DNA from: an uncultured Rhodocyclaceae bacterium
Lineage (GTDB): Bacteria > Pseudomonadota > Gammaproteobacteria > Burkholderiales > Rhodocyclaceae
Length of the DNA: 64,000 nt
Assembly (NCBI GenBank): GCA_907163075.1
Contig: CAJQTY010000001.1
Location: 1,550,001-1,614,000 of the forward strand
Direction: 5' to 3'
The first letter of the stretch is position 1. Each line of letters begins with the position of its first letter. Positions 18,409 through 29,822 of the stretch are shown here, piece by piece. Both the position numbers and the translations under genes were made by a program. The notes beneath the pieces are model-generated. The model was not told the DNA's origin. It did no database searches and saw only the letters and a list, made by a program, of their open reading frames with translations.

Positions 18409-19579
18409 TCACGCGCTAAGCAGCCGCATGCCGCGCGCCAGTCCGTCGAGCGTCAGCGGGAACATGCGGCCGGCCATCAGGTTCTGGATCAGCCCGACCG
18501 TCTGCCGGTACGGCCACGAATGCTCGGACTCGGGGTTGAGCCAGATGGCATGCGGCCAGGTATCGGTAAGACGGCGCAGCCAGGCGGCGCCGGATTCGGC
18601 GTTGCTGTATTCGATGCTGCCACCGGGACGGAGGATTTCGTAGGGACTCATCGTGGCGTCGCCAACGAAGATCAGCTTGTAGTCGGCACCGTACTTGTGC
18701 AGCAGGTCAGGTACGGGTATCCGGTTCTGGTGGCGGCGGGTGCTGTCCTTCCACACGAAGTCGTAGACGCAGTTGTGGAAATAGTAATGCTCAAGATGCT
18801 TGAATTCGCTTCGGCACGCCGAAAACAGCTCTTCGCAGACGCGGATGTGGTCGTCCATCGAACCGCCGATGTCTAGGAAGAGCAATACCTTGACCGCGTT
18901 GTGGCGTTCCGGGCGCATGTGCAGGTCGAGCCAGCCGGCGTTGCGCGCGGTGCCGGCGATGGTGCCGTCCAGATCCAGCTCGTCGGCCGCGCCCTGGCGG
19001 GCAAAATGGCGCAAACGGCGCAGGGCGATCTTGATGTTGCGCGTGCCGAGTTCGACGTTGTCGTCGAGGTTCCGGAATTCGCGTTTTGCCCACACCTTGA
19101 CCGCCGACCGGTGTTCGCTCCGGCCGCCAAAGCGGATGCCTTCCGGGTGCGTTCCGCCGTGACCGAAGGGCGAGGTGCCGCCGGTGCCGATCCACTTGCT
19201 GCCGCCGGCGTGGCGCTCCTTCTGCTCGGCGAGGCGCTGCTTCAGGGTTTCCATCAGCTTGTCCCAGCCGTATTTTTCGAGCTTGGCGCGCTCGGCGTCG
19301 GTGAGGTGTTTTTTTTGCGGCGGCGCGCAGCCAGTCTTCGGGAATCAGCGCGTCCATGCCGGGCAGCGCCTCGACGCCCTTGAAGTACTCGCCGAAGGCG
19401 CGGTCGAACTTGTCGAAGTGCGTTTCGTCCTTGATCAGCGTCGCCCGCGCGAGGACGTAGAAATCATCCAGGCTGTGTTCGACGACGTGCTGACGCAGGG
19501 CGTCGAGCAGGACCAGGAATTCCTTGGTCGACACCGGTAGCTTGCTGGCCTTGAGATGCAGAAAGAAGTCGATGAGCAT
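18409..19579 (-). pseudogene. VWA (CoxE-like) domain protein, interrupted by a one-base frameshift
   Basis: The N-terminal part (from ATG 19579, MLIDFFLHLKASKLPVSTKE) and the C-terminal VWA part are in different frames. The join is a run of eight A on the coding strand (19309-19316). With seven A the frame continues as HLTDAERAKLEKYGWDKL into METLKQRLAEQ, giving one protein of about 390 residues. The C-terminal part has a VWA-like MIDAS region with the first position altered (FLDIGGSMDDH; most VWA domains have DxSGS). Such proteins pair with MoxR ATPases, here just upstream with a 17-base gap, as metal-insertion or complex-assembly chaperones. The shift may be a mutation, a sequencing error, or a site of transcriptional slippage. 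Confidence 0.8.
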
Positions 19580-19596
19580 GGCAGCCGCCGGCGGCG

Positions 19597-20439
19597 CTAG
19601 CGGTTCTGGCGGGCCATGAAAATGAGCCGTTCGAACAGATGGACATCCTGCTCGTTCTTCAGCAGGGCGCCGTGCAGGGGCGGGATGATGGCTTTCTGAT
19701 CCTTGCTGCGCAAGGTTTCGGGTGAAATATCCTCGGCCAGCAGGAGCTTCAGCCAGTCGAGCAGTTCGGAGGTGGAGGGTTTCTTCTTCAGGCCCGGAAT
19801 TTCGCGCAGCTCGAAGAACACCTCGAGCGCCTCGCGCAACAGGTTTTTCTTCAGCCCCGGAAAATGCACGTCGACGATCTTGATCATCGTCTCCTTGTCC
19901 GGGAACTTGATGTAGTGGAAGAAGCAGCGGCGCAAGAAGGCGTCCGGCAGCTCCTTTTCGTTATTCGAGGTGATGAAGAGGAGCGGCCGGTGCCTGGCCT
20001 TGACCAGTTGCCGCGTCTCGTAGACGTAAAACTCCATGCGGTCGAGTTCGCGCAGGAGGTCGTTGGGGAATTCGATGTCGGCCTTGTCGATCTCGTCGAT
20101 CAGCACCACCGAGGGCGTTGCGCAGTTGAAAGCCTCCCACAGCACGCCCTTGACGATGTAATTGGCGATGTCGGCCACCCTGGCCTCGCCGAGCTGCGAG
20201 TCGCGCAGGCGCGAGACGGCGTCGTACTCGTACAAACCCTGCTGCGCCTTGGTCGTCGATTTGACATGCCACTGGAAGAGCGGCAGCCCGAGCGCGGCCG
20301 CCACCTCCTCGGCCAGCATGGTCTTGCCGGTCCCCGGTTCGCCCTTGACCAGCAAGGGGCGCTGCAGGGTGATGGCGGCATTGACGGCAAGCGTAAGGTC
20401 GCGCGTGGCGACGTAATTTTTCGATCCTTCGAAGCGCAT
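19597..20439 (-). CDS. MoxR-family AAA+ ATPase
   Basis: The 280-residue product has Walker A GEPGTGKTMLAEE, Walker B VVLIDEIDKAD, sensor 1 ITSNNEKELPDAFLRRCFFH and the insertions usual in MoxR proteins. The start ATG (MRFEGSKNYVAT) at 20439 has a weak GAGAGA upstream; the frame stays open for 56 more codons without a better start. With the downstream VWA gene it forms a MoxR-VWA chaperone pair that remodels or activates a client complex not encoded nearby. Confidence 0.9.
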   Translation of the reverse strand: MRFEGSKNYVATRDLTLAVNAAITLQRPLLVKGEPGTGKTMLAEEVAAALGLPLFQWHVKSTTKAQQGLYEYDAVSRLRDSQLGEARVADIANYIVKGVLWEAFNCATPSVVLIDEIDKADIEFPNDLLRELDRMEFYVYETRQLVKARHRPLLFITSNNEKELPDAFLRRCFFHYIKFPDKETMIKIVDVHFPGLKKNLLREALEVFFELREIPGLKKKPSTSELLDWLKLLLAEDISPETLRSKDQKAIIPPLHGALLKNEQDVHLFERLIFMARQNR

Positions 20440-20646
20440 GGCGGTCTCTCGTAACGATGGGCGAACAGGGAGACTCAGACAGCGCGCCATGAACCGGCGT
20501 TCAATCGAACCCGTGCGTGCATCGCCGAGATGGCATATTGACGGCATGCATGATCTGCACGCGGATTCATGAAGTCTGCTTACGCGTATCGGTTTCGCCA
20601 CTGCCACCGGTTAAAATACATCCCTTCTGGATTCAAGGACCACGCC

Positions 20647-22457
<1,811 letters not shown>

Positions 22458-22461
<4 letters not shown>

Positions 22462-23270
22462 ACTTCATCGCATCGCTGAACGCCGCCTGGGTCAGGAACA
22501 ACTCGCTGCTCTGCGTCGGGCTTGACCCGGACCCGGCGAAATTTCCCGAGCGGCTGAAGGGTCGGCCGGATGCCATTTTCGAGTTCTGCAAGAACATCGC
22601 CGATGCCACCGCCGACCTCGCCTGCTGCTTCAAGCCGCAGATCGCCTATTTCGCCGCGCAACGCGCGGAAGACCAGCTCGAAGCGCTGATCGCCCACATC
22701 CATGCCACGCATCCCGGCGTCCCGGTCATTCTCGATGCCAAGCGTGGCGACATCGGCAGCACCGCCGAGCAATACGCCAGCGAAATCTTCGAGCGCTACC
22801 AGGCCGACGCGATCACGGTGAACCCCTACATGGGGCGCGACTCGGTCGATCCCTACCTGGCCTACCCGGACAAGGGCGTCATCCTGCTTTGCCGGACCTC
22901 CAACCCCGGCGGCAGCGATCTGCAATTCCTCGACGTCGGCGGCGAGAAGCTTTATGAGCGCGTCGCCCGCCTGGTCGCCAGCGAATGGAACAGCAGCGGC
23001 CAGTGCGCGCTCGTCGTCGGCGCCACCTTCCCGGGCGAGATCGCCCGCGTGCGCGAGATTGTCGGCGAGATGCCGCTGCTCGTTCCCGGCATCGGCGCCC
23101 AGGGCGGCGACGTCGAAGCCACCGTGCATGCCGGCTGCACCGCCGATGGCCGCGGCCTGATGATCAACTCCTCGCGCGCCATCCTCTACGCCGGCAAGGG
23201 CGAGGACTACGCCGCAGCGGCCCGGCGCGTCGCGCTGGAAACCCGGGATACGATCAACCGCTATCGCTGA
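22458..23270 (+). CDS. pyrF: Orotidine-5'-phosphate decarboxylase (type 2)
   Basis: This 270-residue enzyme catalyses the last step of UMP synthesis. The catalytic block [18 protein letters not shown] contains the Lys and Asp of the active site. The opening ([14 protein letters not shown]) and [10 protein letters not shown] phosphate-binding loop identify the type 2 (long) PyrF family, common in betaproteobacteria and actinobacteria. It overlaps glnS by four bases and is presumably co-transcribed with it. It converges with a small lipoprotein-like gene 22 bases on. Confidence 0.94.
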
Positions 23271-23291
23271 CCGGCTCGCTCCGTCCCGGTA

Positions 23292-23498
23292 CTACTCTTT
23301 TTCCGTATTTTCCTTATCGTCCGACGTCCCCGCCACCGCCTTGACGCCCGCCGCCGCAACATCGACGGTCGTCTCCACGATCGTCGCTCCCACCTTGACG
23401 GTTGTTGCAACCACCGTCACCGCCGCGTCGGCCACCGCCACCACGGCACAACCGTTGCAGAGCGTGGAGAGGAAGACGGAGAGAAGGATGACTCGCAT
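23292..23498 (-). CDS. Small exported, possibly lipidated protein
   Basis: The 68-residue product opens with a hydrophobic signal (MRVILLSVFLSTLCNGC). The NGC could be a lipobox, although a Cys at -3 is unusual. The rest is a Val/Ala/Thr-rich stretch with a charged, acidic tail (DDKENTEKE). Short lipoproteins with repeated VVATT/VGATIVETT patterns occur in several betaproteobacteria, but no function is known to me. The ribosome binding site is weak. It converges with pyrF. Confidence 0.5.
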   Translation of the reverse strand: MRVILLSVFLSTLCNGCAVVAVADAAVTVVATTVKVGATIVETTVDVAAAGVKAVAGTSDDKENTEKE

Positions 23499-24374
23499 CG
23501 AAAGCTTTCAGACGGCGTTAGCGACCCAGGCCAGGAATTGCCTGGAAGGTGGAGTGTACGTCGGCACCAGAAAAAACGCTAACCGCAGCGCGACGAGCGC
23601 GGGCGTGGCGAATTGCCAAGGTATCCGCAATTCACCAGTGGCTACAGGCGTGCGCAAATAACCGGCCTGGGGACGCAGTGGCACGCGAACTGTCTGGCGG
23701 CTGCCCCGCTGACCAAGCGCTATCGCGCGCCTGCCAGCGCCGTTGCGCGCAAATCCCCCCAAGCGATGTCGGACTACTCGTCGAAATGGACAAGGCCAAT
23801 GAGGACCTTTGTGGTCGGGCCATGTCCGGAGATCGCCCGTAGCGTTGCGCCAAGCCGCTGACACCGGCCAGACAGGCTCTCCAAATCCGTTCGGCGAAGC
23901 CCCGCAAGGCCATCGCTTCGCTCATCCGCTGACGGAGCGTGCTCATCTCGCTCTCATCTTCCGACCGGGAAACATTCCCAAGGAAAAGGACCGGTGACTG
24001 AGCTCAGGACTTGAACGATCGACAACGAAAAAGCTTCACATCCTCTCGATCGCGGCCGAGTTCGATAAATTATTTAAATTACTGTTGACACATAGCTAGT
24101 AAAGTACAGATAATTTGCTAAATAACGAATTCTGGATTAAATCATTGGAATAGATATATTTACTAATATTTTTCAGGCCTAAACTGCGATAAATAATTTA
24201 CTTTAATAACCATTATAGAGAAGTTTTTTCAGGTTAGAAGAGCGTGTAAGTTCGGTCTTTCGGCAAGGTCTGCAGGCTCAGAAACACGACTCTGGCTATT
24301 TGTTTGGTATCGCGACGATGCTGGCTGACGACGGTATCGCGTTGCTCAATGACGTCAGACTTCGGAGATATGGT
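23499..24374. other. Long intergenic region, no convincing gene; AT-rich from about 24050
   Basis: Bases 23510-24000 have high G+C and overlapping open frames on both strands, but none shows a recognisable domain or a good start; this may be degenerate mobile or coding DNA. From about 24050 to 24250 the sequence turns strongly AT-rich. It carries the promoter/operator at 24077-24114, leaving a leader of about 260 bases before the binding-protein gene. Confidence 0.6.
24077..24114 (+). promoter_or_regulatory. Sigma-70 promoter with an embedded CTTTAC/GTAAAG-type operator (ABC operon 1)
   Basis: AATTAC (24077-24082), two bases, TTGACA (24085-24090), eight bases, GTAAAG (24099-24104), four bases, GATAAT (24109-24114). 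The spacing between all elements is identical to the promoter at 36646-36683, where the left half is CTTTAC. The inverted repeat straddles the -35 box, a classic repressor position. RpiR (39027-39887) is the candidate binder. Confidence 0.6.
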
Positions 24375-25463
24375 ATGCAGATTACAAAATGGACTCATGT
24401 GCGTCGCCATTCACTGGCAATGGCGTTTGCTCTTCTGGGATGCGTGTCGCTAAGCAGTTTTGCGCAAACCCTCAAACCGCTCGACTCAGATCGCGAACCG
24501 GACAGAATCGAATGGTGGCAGGTATCGGAAAAACTTGGCGCGTTACCGAAAGCCAAACCCGGCGTAAAAGTCGGAGCGGTGGCCAAGACACTGACCAATG
24601 AATACTGGCGGCTGTTGGGTGATGGGTACAAGAAGGCCGGTGATAAAGCTGGAGTGACCGTCGACCTTCAGGCGGCGCAAAGTGAAGGTGACCAGCTTGG
24701 ACAGCTAGCCATTGCCGAGAACATGCTCAGCAAGGGCTATTCGGTGCTTCTCGTTTCCCCCCAAAGCGATGCCAATTTGCAACCGGCCGTTGATGCGGCG
24801 GCCAAGGCCAAAGTACCCGTGGTAAACGTTAACGATGCCGTTATTCCGCTGGCCGAACACTATATCGGCAACGTTCAGCGGGACAATGGTGTTCGCGCGG
24901 CACGCTGGTTCGTCCAGAACAAGCCCGCAGGCGGCAAGATTGCAGTGATCGAAGGCATGGCGGGCGTCTATGCCGCCGTGCAGCGCACCGAAGGGTTCAA
25001 GGCCACGCTGGGCAAGGAGTCGACCAAGTTCAAAGTAGTCGCCAGCGTACCGGGTAATTGGGATCGTCAACTGTCCTACGACACGGCGACCAATATCCTC
25101 CAACAAAATCCGGATCTCGTTGGTTTCTACTGCAATAACGACACGATGGCACTCGGTGTTGTCGAAGCCGTCAAGGCCGCAGGTAAGTTGGCGCAAGTGA
25201 CCGTCATTGGTACGGATGGTATCGGTGATGCCTACAAGTCTATCCTGGCGGGCGAACTTACTGGCACGATCGATTCGTTTCCGGTGCTGACAGGTGAAGT
25301 CGCTCTTGATGTGTCCCTGCGTTTGCTGGCCGGACAGAAAGTTCCGCGCGTAGTTGCAACGCCTCAGGCACTGATCACGAAGCAAAACTATTCACGCTAC
25401 AAGGGCGACGAAGCAGCACAACGTAAGGCGCTGATCGAAGACGCAAAATCAGGCGCCAAGTAA
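24375..25463 (+). CDS. Sugar ABC transporter periplasmic binding protein (CUT2 type)
   Basis: The 362-residue product has an N-terminal signal peptide (MQITKWTHVRRHSLAMAFAL, cleavage probably after SSFA). It is followed by a type I periplasmic binding fold of the ribose/xylose class (KTLTNEYWRLLGDGYKKAG, LLVSPQSDANLQPAVDAA, CNNDTMALGVVEA, VIGTDG). The ATG at 24375 has GGAG seven bases before it; an open extension to 24300 lacks one. It is the first gene of binding protein-ATPase-permease-SIS operon 1. The sugar cannot be named. It is distinct from the two Lsr/Rha-like binding proteins elsewhere in the window. Confidence 0.88.
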   Translation: MQITKWTHVRRHSLAMAFALLGCVSLSSFAQTLKPLDSDREPDRIEWWQVSEKLGALPKAKPGVKVGAVAKTLTNEYWRLLGDGYKKAGDKAGVTVDLQAAQSEGDQLGQLAIAENMLSKGYSVLLVSPQSDANLQPAVDAAAKAKVPVVNVNDAVIPLAEHYIGNVQRDNGVRAARWFVQNKPAGGKIAVIEGMAGVYAAVQRTEGFKATLGKESTKFKVVASVPGNWDRQLSYDTATNILQQNPDLVGFYCNNDTMALGVVEAVKAAGKLAQVTVIGTDGIGDAYKSILAGELTGTIDSFPVLTGEVALDVSLRLLAGQKVPRVVATPQALITKQNYSRYKGDEAAQRKALIEDAKSGAK

Positions 25464-25551
25464 GGGCGTTCTCATGTAGCGAATGGCGGGGAGAGCGCTT
25501 GTTCAGCGCCTCCCCGAACGAAAATGCTTCACTGCCTAGAGTGAATATTTG

Positions 25552-27078
25552 ATGCCGAATCCACCTCCTGCCTTGGAGTTGCGAGGTATTAGCAAGCAGT
25601 TCCCAGGCGTAAAAGCTCTGTCGGGCGTGAATCTTCTTGTAAGGCCCGGTGAAATCCACGCCCTTCTTGGTGAGAACGGTGCGGGAAAAAGCACGTTGCT
25701 GAAGATCATCTCCGGCGTACAACAACCGGATGAAGGGGAAATGTTCATCAGCGGCCGCCCCGTGAAACTTGTCGGCACGAAAGCGGCTCGCGCTGCTGGC
25801 ATCGCCATGATTCACCAGGAACTTCAGTTAATCCCTGAACTGAATGCGGCACAAAACATGTTTCTGGGATCGCCTCGCGTGACCTGCGGCGTACTGTTGG
25901 CGCATGACGCAATGCAAAAGCGAGCCAGTGAAGTGCTCCATGATCTGGATCCAGGCATTGACGTACGTACGCCTGTCAAATACCTGAGCGTGGCTCAACG
26001 TCAGATGGTCGAAATAGCACGCGCGCTGCTCACCGATGCGCGTGTGATCGCAATGGACGAGCCCACTTCAAGCCTTACGCCATCAGAGTTCGAGAAACTG
26101 GTGGTATTGATTCGCAAGCTTGCTGAACGTGGCGTGGCAATCATTTACGTTTCCCACAAGCTGGAAGAGGTCTTTGAGCTGTGCGGTCGTGCGACGGTAC
26201 TCAGAGATGGTGTTTGGATCGACGAGTTGCAACTAGCGAATACGACTGAGCCGGAACTGGTGGCAAAAATGGTCGGGCGCGAACTCGTACATAACACTCG
26301 TCATCGTACCGCCGGCGGAGAAATCGTGCTGGAAGCACGGGGACTCCAGTGGAAAAGCCGCGTACGCGGCGTATCGCTGGCCGTTCGTCGTGGAGAGATT
26401 CTTGGCATTGCAGGACTAGTCGGTGCCGGGCGTAGCGAGTTAGTTGGACTGCTTGCCGGGCTGCAACGCCCCGATGCGGGCGAGATATTTGTCCACGGTA
26501 AGGCGCAGCAATTCGCAAACCCTGGGAGTGCAATTCGAGCCGGAATTGCGTTGGTGCCAGAAGAGAGAAAGCGCGAAGGCATCATCCCCTTGATGTCAAT
26601 TCTGTCCAATGTCGGCTTGCCTACACTCAATAAAGCCACGCGGTTTGGATTGATACGCCATGGTGCTCTGAGAGCGCGCGTTCATGCCGACGCCGTGCGT
26701 GTAAACATGCGCCCGTTGGCGTTGTCGCGCCCCATAAGGCTATTTAGCGGTGGTAACCAGCAAAAGGCCATTATCTGCCGTTGGCTAAGTTCTGGGATTG
26801 ACGTTCTGATCTTCGACGAACCGACTCGGGGCATCGATATCGGAGCAAAGGAAGAGATCTACAAGATTATCGAGGAGCTTGCTGCCGAAGGTTGCGCCAT
26901 CATCGTTGTCTCCTCGGAAATGCGGGAAGTGATGTACCTATCAGACCGCCTTTTGGTTATGCAAGGCGGCAAGCTCGCGGGCGAGCTCTCCCATCAACAG
27001 TATTCCGAAGAGGCCATTATGACCCTCGCCATCCCACGTGCCGACATGGCACCCGCTGCATCACAGGAGTTGTCATGA
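25552..27078 (+). CDS. Sugar ABC transporter ATP-binding protein (two ABC domains)
   Basis: The 508-residue product is an RbsA/XylG/MglA-type fused ATPase. Domain 1 has Walker A GENGAGKSTLLK, signature LSVAQRQMVEIARAL and Walker B VIAMDEPTSSL. Domain 2 has a degenerate P-loop (GLVGAGRSELVGLLAG), signature FSGGNQQKAIICRW and Walker B LIFDEPTRGIDIG. The ATG at 25552 lies 88 bases after the binding-protein gene. It powers import with the downstream permease, which its stop overlaps in an ATGA. Confidence 0.92.
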   Translation: MPNPPPALELRGISKQFPGVKALSGVNLLVRPGEIHALLGENGAGKSTLLKIISGVQQPDEGEMFISGRPVKLVGTKAARAAGIAMIHQELQLIPELNAAQNMFLGSPRVTCGVLLAHDAMQKRASEVLHDLDPGIDVRTPVKYLSVAQRQMVEIARALLTDARVIAMDEPTSSLTPSEFEKLVVLIRKLAERGVAIIYVSHKLEEVFELCGRATVLRDGVWIDELQLANTTEPELVAKMVGRELVHNTRHRTAGGEIVLEARGLQWKSRVRGVSLAVRRGEILGIAGLVGAGRSELVGLLAGLQRPDAGEIFVHGKAQQFANPGSAIRAGIALVPEERKREGIIPLMSILSNVGLPTLNKATRFGLIRHGALRARVHADAVRVNMRPLALSRPIRLFSGGNQQKAIICRWLSSGIDVLIFDEPTRGIDIGAKEEIYKIIEELAAEGCAIIVVSSEMREVMYLSDRLLVMQGGKLAGELSHQQYSEEAIMTLAIPRADMAPAASQELS

Positions 27079-28019
27079 CTAACGTTAAGCTTCGTGACCT
27101 GCCGGTTCGCGATATGGGCACCCTTTTTGGCCTCGTGTTGATCTTTGCGACGTTCGCGTTCGTCTCGCCGATATTTATGGAATCCAGAAATCTTGTAAAT
27201 ATCCTGCAGCAAAGCAGCATCAATGCGTGCATCGCCATCGGTATGACATTAATTATCATCTCAGGCGGTATCGATCTTTCGGTTGGACCGGTGGCCGCTT
27301 TGTCAGCCGTTATTTCAGCATCAATGCTTGCAGCAGGAGTACCTCCGTGGATTGGAATGCTAGCAGGCCTGGCTGTCGGCATTTCTTGCGGTGTCGTTAA
27401 TGGTGTATTGATTGCCTACGGCGGCTTGCAACCTTTTATCGTAACCTTAGGAACACTCAGCATCTACAGGGCGCTTGCATTGATTTACACCGGCGGGAAT
27501 CCGGTGCTCAATATTCCTTCGGAATTTCGGTCGTGGTTTGGAAACTCGCTGGCTGGATTGCCAATGCCAGTGATCATCGTTTGCATTGTTAGCGCCCTCG
27601 CATGGGTACTCTTGCGCAAAACACCGATCGGCGAGTACCTTCTTGCTGTTGGCGGAAATGAAGAAGCGGCTCGAATAGCGGGGGTCCCTGTGGCTCTAAC
27701 CAAGGTGACGGCTTACGCCATCAGCGGCGGTCTGGCATCGCTTGCCGCGATGATCGTTGTTGCGCGCCTGGGTGCAGCAGAACCAATTCTCGGCAATCTA
27801 TGGGAATTGGAGGCTATTGCCGCCGCCGCGATTGGAGGAGCATCACTCCTTGGCGGGAAAGGCGGCATCGTAGGTACGCTATTGGGTGCCATCATTCTTG
27901 GCGCAATGCGCAACGGACTGACGCTGCTCAACGTACAGGCTTTCTACCAGCTACTGGCCACCGGGCTCGTCATCTTGTTGGCGATGCTGGTCGATCGATT
28001 GACGCGCGGCCGAGCATGA
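27075..28019 (+). CDS. Sugar ABC transporter permease (CUT2/RbsC type)
   Basis: The 314-residue product has eight to ten hydrophobic helices and the CUT2 landmarks IISGGIDLSVGPVAALSAVI and EAARIAGVPVALTKVTAYAI, which form the cytoplasmic coupling loop. IGGASLLGGKGG follows near the C-terminus. It overlaps the ATPase gene in an ATGA. Only one permease gene is present, so the transporter would be a permease homodimer, as in RbsC. Confidence 0.92.
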   Translation: MTNVKLRDLPVRDMGTLFGLVLIFATFAFVSPIFMESRNLVNILQQSSINACIAIGMTLIIISGGIDLSVGPVAALSAVISASMLAAGVPPWIGMLAGLAVGISCGVVNGVLIAYGGLQPFIVTLGTLSIYRALALIYTGGNPVLNIPSEFRSWFGNSLAGLPMPVIIVCIVSALAWVLLRKTPIGEYLLAVGGNEEAARIAGVPVALTKVTAYAISGGLASLAAMIVVARLGAAEPILGNLWELEAIAAAAIGGASLLGGKGGIVGTLLGAIILGAMRNGLTLLNVQAFYQLLATGLVILLAMLVDRLTRGRA

Positions 28020-28128
28020 GCATCTTTTGGGGTTTTGCACCATCATGCACATGGTCAAACCCCAAGACGGCAAATAGTCGCGGCTCCTGTTAATAAAGCA
28101 AAGCAGCTTGAGGCTGGACAGTGCGACG

Positions 28129-28699
28129 ATGGATTTCAAGCAATTGACTCAAACGGTGATCGCTGAAAATACGGCAATCCTGAACGCGGTGGATCCCCAA
28201 GAGATCGAGGCCCTCATCAATGATGATCTTGCGCGCCAAGACAATTCAGCTTTATGCGATGGGGCGAATGCAACTCTCGGTGCGTGCCTTTGCCATGCGA
28301 TTGAAGCACATGGGCTTTGACGCCTACGTGGTGTATGACACCACGACACCACGTATCGGCCCAGGGGATCTGCTGATCACGCACTGCGCGGTGACGAATG
28401 TTGAACTCAACGTCATCACTCGTGCAAAACAGGCGGGCGCACACATCGCACTGTTGACAGCGCATCCTGAAAATGAGCACGGTCAATTGGCCGATCTTTG
28501 TGTATTGGTGCCAGGCCAACTATTTGGCACCGGCAGAGAGTTACCTTCGGTACAGCCCATGGCCTCTTCGCTGGAGCAATCACTCTTCTTGCTGGTGGAC
28601 GTCGTTGTCATGATGTTGATTGAGCGCAGAGGCGTGTCAATAGCGCAGATGCAGGCGAACCACACCAACTTGGAAGGACTTCCGCAAGGACTTGCATAG
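28129..28699 (+). pseudogene. 6-phospho-3-hexuloisomerase-like SIS protein, frameshifted
   Basis: The N-terminal segment (MDFKQLTQTVIAENTAILNA to ALINDDLA) and the remainder (ILRAKTIQLYAMGRMQLSVR, AFAMRLKHMGFDAYVVYD, TTTPRIGPGDLLI, SVQPMASSLEQSLFLLVDVV) lie in two frames. The change occurs near 28218-28230, and a stop at 28181 in the second frame shows that the two parts are not one open frame. Together they match a full-length (about 190 residues) HxlB/PHI-type SIS isomerase of fructose 6-phosphate and 3-hexulose 6-phosphate. One extra base in GATGATC would explain it. It is last in operon 1. It may be a recent null mutation or a sequencing error; the usual GAGRSG loop is also altered to AMGRMQ. 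Confidence 0.75.
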
Positions 28700-28778
28700 C
28701 CTTATTACCGGATTTTAGCGACTTTGGTTAGCATTGCGCTTTACAGGTGCGGGTTGTTGGCCAACGAATGTATGTCTA

Positions 28779-29822
28779 TCAACTCTTCGAGATCGGTTTG
28801 CTACGGAACATAGCCACGGTTTCCGGTTGCGCAACCTTGCACATGATGGGCGGTAAGCCTTTTGAAATCAGTTCAGCGTCAGCCACCGCTCGCTTCCCAA
28901 TCTGGCTCAATGCATCGCTCATTGCGCCCGCCTGGTGAGGCGATAGCAAAATGCCATCCAGACTACGAGCGCGATGATTCGCAGAAAGTGGTTCCTGCGG
29001 AAACACGTCGGTGGCAACGCGAATATGACCACTCTCGATGGCATCCAGCATGGCATCAAAGTCCACCACGCCAGCCCGACTGACCAGAATCATTGAAGCG
29101 CCGGCAGGCATCGAGGCGAATTCATTGGCACCGAGAAATCCCTGATTCTGCGAGGTCACTCCGGCCACCACGAATACAACACGTGATGTCGCCAGCACCG
29201 TCGCCAGGGTTGCTGGTTCACAACCAAGCGACTGGATGTAAGCTGCCGGAAGCCAGGGATCGTAAGCCGTCACGTGAGCCTTGAACGGTGTTAGCAGGGG
29301 CAGAATCGCCTTGCCAAGATCGCCCATCCCGATGAAACCAATGTGCTGGCGATACAACGAATAGGCGTCGCGGTTGGCTTCAAGACCGTATTTCTCGACA
29401 CCTTGCCGGAAGTGGCGATCCGAGCGAGTGATGCCACGCGCCAGATCCAGCGCCATTCCGAGTGCCACTTCAGCAACCGGTTCAGCAAAAACCGGGCTGA
29501 CATTCAGGACCCGGATACCGCGCCGGAACGCGCATTCATAGTCAATATTCGGCAGAAAATTCCCCTCGACATTGATGATGGCGCGCAGATTCCGCGCCTG
29601 ATCAAGTCTCGATTGCGGCAAATCGATCTGGCCGATAATGATTTCTGCGTCAGCCGCTTTCATTGCGAAGATGGTATCGCTTACCGGGCCGTCCTCATGG
29701 ATAACGAGTTCGCCCAAGGCAGAGAGTCGCGCAAGATCGTCCCGGTCAAAAATCTCGCTGACCCTGCGCGGTGAAGGCGCCAGAAAGATGCGTTTGTTTG
29801 TTTGATTTGTGGAAGCAGTCAT
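28779..29822 (-). CDS. D-isomer-specific 2-hydroxyacid dehydrogenase family protein
   Basis: The 347-residue product has the NAD-binding Rossmann motif GFIGMGDLGKAILPLL (about 165-180). It also has the conserved catalytic triad regions: Arg in LVSRAGVVD, Glu in VFPQEPL and His in LSPHQAGA. It would reduce or oxidise a 2-keto/2-hydroxy acid; the substrate is unknown. The ATG has GGGAGA five bases upstream. It converges with the SIS gene of operon 1 and lies head-to-head with a small membrane ORF. Confidence 0.87.
   Translation of the reverse strand: MTASTNQTNKRIFLAPSPRRVSEIFDRDDLARLSALGELVIHEDGPVSDTIFAMKAADAEIIIGQIDLPQSRLDQARNLRAIINVEGNFLPNIDYECAFRRGIRVLNVSPVFAEPVAEVALGMALDLARGITRSDRHFRQGVEKYGLEANRDAYSLYRQHIGFIGMGDLGKAILPLLTPFKAHVTAYDPWLPAAYIQSLGCEPATLATVLATSRVVFVVAGVTSQNQGFLGANEFASMPAGASMILVSRAGVVDFDAMLDAIESGHIRVATDVFPQEPLSANHRARSLDGILLSPHQAGAMSDALSQIGKRAVADAELISKGLPPIMCKVAQPETVAMFRSKPISKS

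Noticed and set aside
19305-19316. Programmed minus-one ribosomal frameshift at the A8 run of the VWA gene
   Set aside because: A shift of minus one leads to a third frame, not the frame of the VWA domain; plus one or loss of one A is needed instead.
23508-23864. Minus-strand open frame of 118 codons in the region after pyrF
   Set aside because: Arg/Pro/Ala-rich composition, no good ribosome binding site and no recognised domain. Overlapping frames of similar length exist on the other strand.
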